NCBI GenBank assembly: GCA_030704765.1
Contig: JAUYDD010000068.1
Coordinates: forward strand, 1 to 21,529
Direction: 5' to 3'
From: Nanobdellota archaeon
GTDB taxonomy: Archaea; Nanobdellota; Nanobdellia; Pacearchaeales; GW2011-AR1
DNA length: 21,529 bases
Both the position numbers and the translations under genes were made by a program. Positions 20,695-21,529 of the stretch are shown here, in pieces (the stretch's first letter is position 1; each line of letters opens with the position of its first letter). The notes under the pieces are model-generated. The model ran no database searches. It saw only the letters and a list, made by a program, of their open reading frames with translations, and was not told the DNA's origin.

Positions 20695-21216
20695 ATGGTA
20701 ACTCAAGCTTCAGGTTGGTTATTTTTAAGGGATAGTTATTTAGTTCCTTTTTGTGAATATCCTCCTTTTCCTGACAATCATCCTTGCAGGGGTGAACGTC
20801 CTAAACTAAGTGATAAGGATAAAAGCAGATTAAGGAAGATTATTGAAGAAGTTAATCAACTTCGTGATAAATTAAGTGATTGCTTTCATGATCCAGATAC
20901 AATTATAGGACCTAATGTACATTTATCAGGAGGAGTTGAGAGGATTCTTGAACGATCAACCAATCCAATCAGAAGTGGAGAGCTATTTGAAGAGATTCAT
21001 GGAATATTAAAAAAATATCCAATTAGACCCGAGGTTTATCTACCTTTTGGAAGGGCTTTTGAAGAACTTGGATTGCAGCCATCTGAAGATACTTGTCGTG
21101 CTATTAATTATTTTAGACAAATTAAGGATGAAGAAACTCATGTATGTCCAAATGAATATTTTCCACTCCGAGTAATCTGCTGGGATGTAGATGATCCCGA
21201 AAAAAATAAAAGTTAG
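20695..21216 (+). CDS. Unrecognised protein (173 aa) between tRNA-Lys repeats
   Basis: I do not recognise this protein. It is soluble and Pro/Asp/Glu-rich. The N-terminus reads LVPFCEYPPFPDNHPCRGE with two Cys. A helix pair follows (SDKDKSRLRKIIEEVNQL), then a segment with HLSGGVERILERSTNPI and a Cys/His-containing end (THVCPNEYFPLRVICWDV). Four or more Cys could bind metal. It is read opposite to tRNA-Lys and is the sole cargo between the two copies of the tRNA 3' end. Confidence 0.7.
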   Translation: MVTQASGWLFLRDSYLVPFCEYPPFPDNHPCRGERPKLSDKDKSRLRKIIEEVNQLRDKLSDCFHDPDTIIGPNVHLSGGVERILERSTNPIRSGELFEEIHGILKKYPIRPEVYLPFGRAFEELGLQPSEDTCRAINYFRQIKDEETHVCPNEYFPLRVICWDVDDPEKNKS

Positions 21217-21265
21217 ATTAAATTGAATTCCAATTTGTTACTATTTTCATTTCTGAAAATAGTAA

Positions 21266-21341
21266 TGGTCCCGAGGGGATTTGAACCCCCGACACCCGGA
21301 TTAAGAGTCCGGTGCTCTAAACCAGGCTGAGCTACGGAACC
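21266..21341 (-). tRNA. tRNA-Lys (CUU)
   Basis: This is a 76-nt cloverleaf. Acceptor GGTTCCG/CGGGACC with discriminator A; D arm GCTC/GAGC; anticodon arm CCGGA-CTCTTAA-TCCGG, anticodon CTT; T arm GGGGG-TTCAAAT-CCCCT. No intron, no CCA. Its 3' end is duplicated at 20566. Confidence 0.96.
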
Positions 21342-21430
21342 ATGTAATTAAATTAGCCTGGTTTGATTTAAAAATATAGTGTTAGTTAGATACTGGATAC
21401 TTAAGGGGATATGATTAAATAGTCAAATCT

Positions 21431-21448
21431 CCTCCTTTTTTAAGGAGG
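21431..21448 (+). promoter_or_regulatory. Hairpin covering the transposase ribosome-binding site
   Basis: CCTCCTT-tttt-AAGGAGG pairs perfectly and contains the whole Shine-Dalgarno AAGGAGG, 8 bp before ATG 21457. Folding would block translation, a common way to limit transposase. Confidence 0.55.
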
Positions 21449-21456
21449 TGATTAGT

Positions 21457-21529
21457 ATGATATGTCCTAAATGTAAAAATAGAGATGTTGTAAAGAGAGG
21501 AAAAAGATATAACAAATCTGGAATAAAGC
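21457..21529 (+). CDS. Transposase N-terminus (Zn ribbon), cut by window end
   Basis: The 24 codons visible read MICPKCKNRDVVKRGKR and on. CPxC followed by 'vvk.Gkr' is the N-terminal zinc ribbon shared by IS1/InsA-like and several archaeal transposases. The rest lies beyond the window, so family and intactness are unknown. A strong SD hidden in a hairpin precedes it. Confidence 0.6.
   Translation, partial: MICPKCKNRDVVKRGKRYNKSGIK

Noticed and set aside
20509..20706. 65-aa minus-strand ORF
   Set aside because: It overlaps the tRNA-Lys 3'-end copy and the upstream region of the 173-aa gene, and its composition is not protein-like.

Overview
The window is AT-rich, densely packed archaeal DNA. 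Several proteins look archaeal: a small EF-Tu-domain-2-like translation factor, a COG2108-type radical SAM protein, a TrmB-like HTH/PLD regulator, and archaeal-type small DNA-binding and Zn-ribbon proteins. Genes are short, upstream elements are TATA-like, and tRNA genes lack an encoded CCA. A DPANN archaeon (Woesearchaeota/Pacearchaeota-like) is the best guess. This is inference; no rRNA marker is present.

Layout. 1-2.9 kb: NYN-domain nuclease, three unrecognised genes and a 5'-truncated serine recombinase. 2.9-5.4 kb: tRNA-Glu and tRNA-Gln with decayed copies of tRNA 3' ends beside them, a Zn-ribbon miniprotein, an EF-like protein, a small membrane protein and the first hairpin repeats. 5.4-9.7 kb: HTH/PLD regulator, a CYTH-domain protein overlapping a P-loop kinase, and a radical SAM protein. 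9.7-14.9 kb: a mosaic of small genes (P-loop kinase, two unrecognised proteins, MgtC, a DUF523/TudS-like protein, a convergent toxin-antitoxin pair) separated by seven copies of GTGTAAAC. Six of these copies adjoin tRNA halves or tRNA-like fragments. 14.9-18.6 kb: ordinary core genes (phosphoesterase, seryl-tRNA synthetase, GT5 glycogen synthase). 18.6-21.5 kb: winged-helix protein, endonuclease III, an orphan gene bracketed by copies of the tRNA-Lys 3' end, and the start of a transposase.

Two systems stand out. (1) A family of hairpin elements (about 100-300 bp, at least nine copies plus a remnant) has a fixed plan: ATGTC, branched hairpin A, linker GAGCAnnCC, hairpin B, then T-tract and GAT. 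Stem sequences differ between copies but pairing is kept by compensatory changes, and hairpin B usually has one bulged A. Two copies carry further hairpin modules inserted inside them. A 52-bp repeat at 90 and 19503 has the same bulged-A hairpin. They resemble non-autonomous IS200/IS605-type (REP/PATE-like) elements or structured RNAs. (2) Small, mostly single-gene inserts sit in tRNA genes. In tRNA-Val(UAC) the gene is cut in its anticodon loop by 1.17 kb carrying one ORF, with an 8-bp direct repeat and inverted arms typical of a tyrosine-recombinase core site. Similar sites divide the neighbouring genes into a cassette-like array. tRNA-Lys and tRNA-Gln have the related pattern at their 3' ends. 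No integrase lies in the window.
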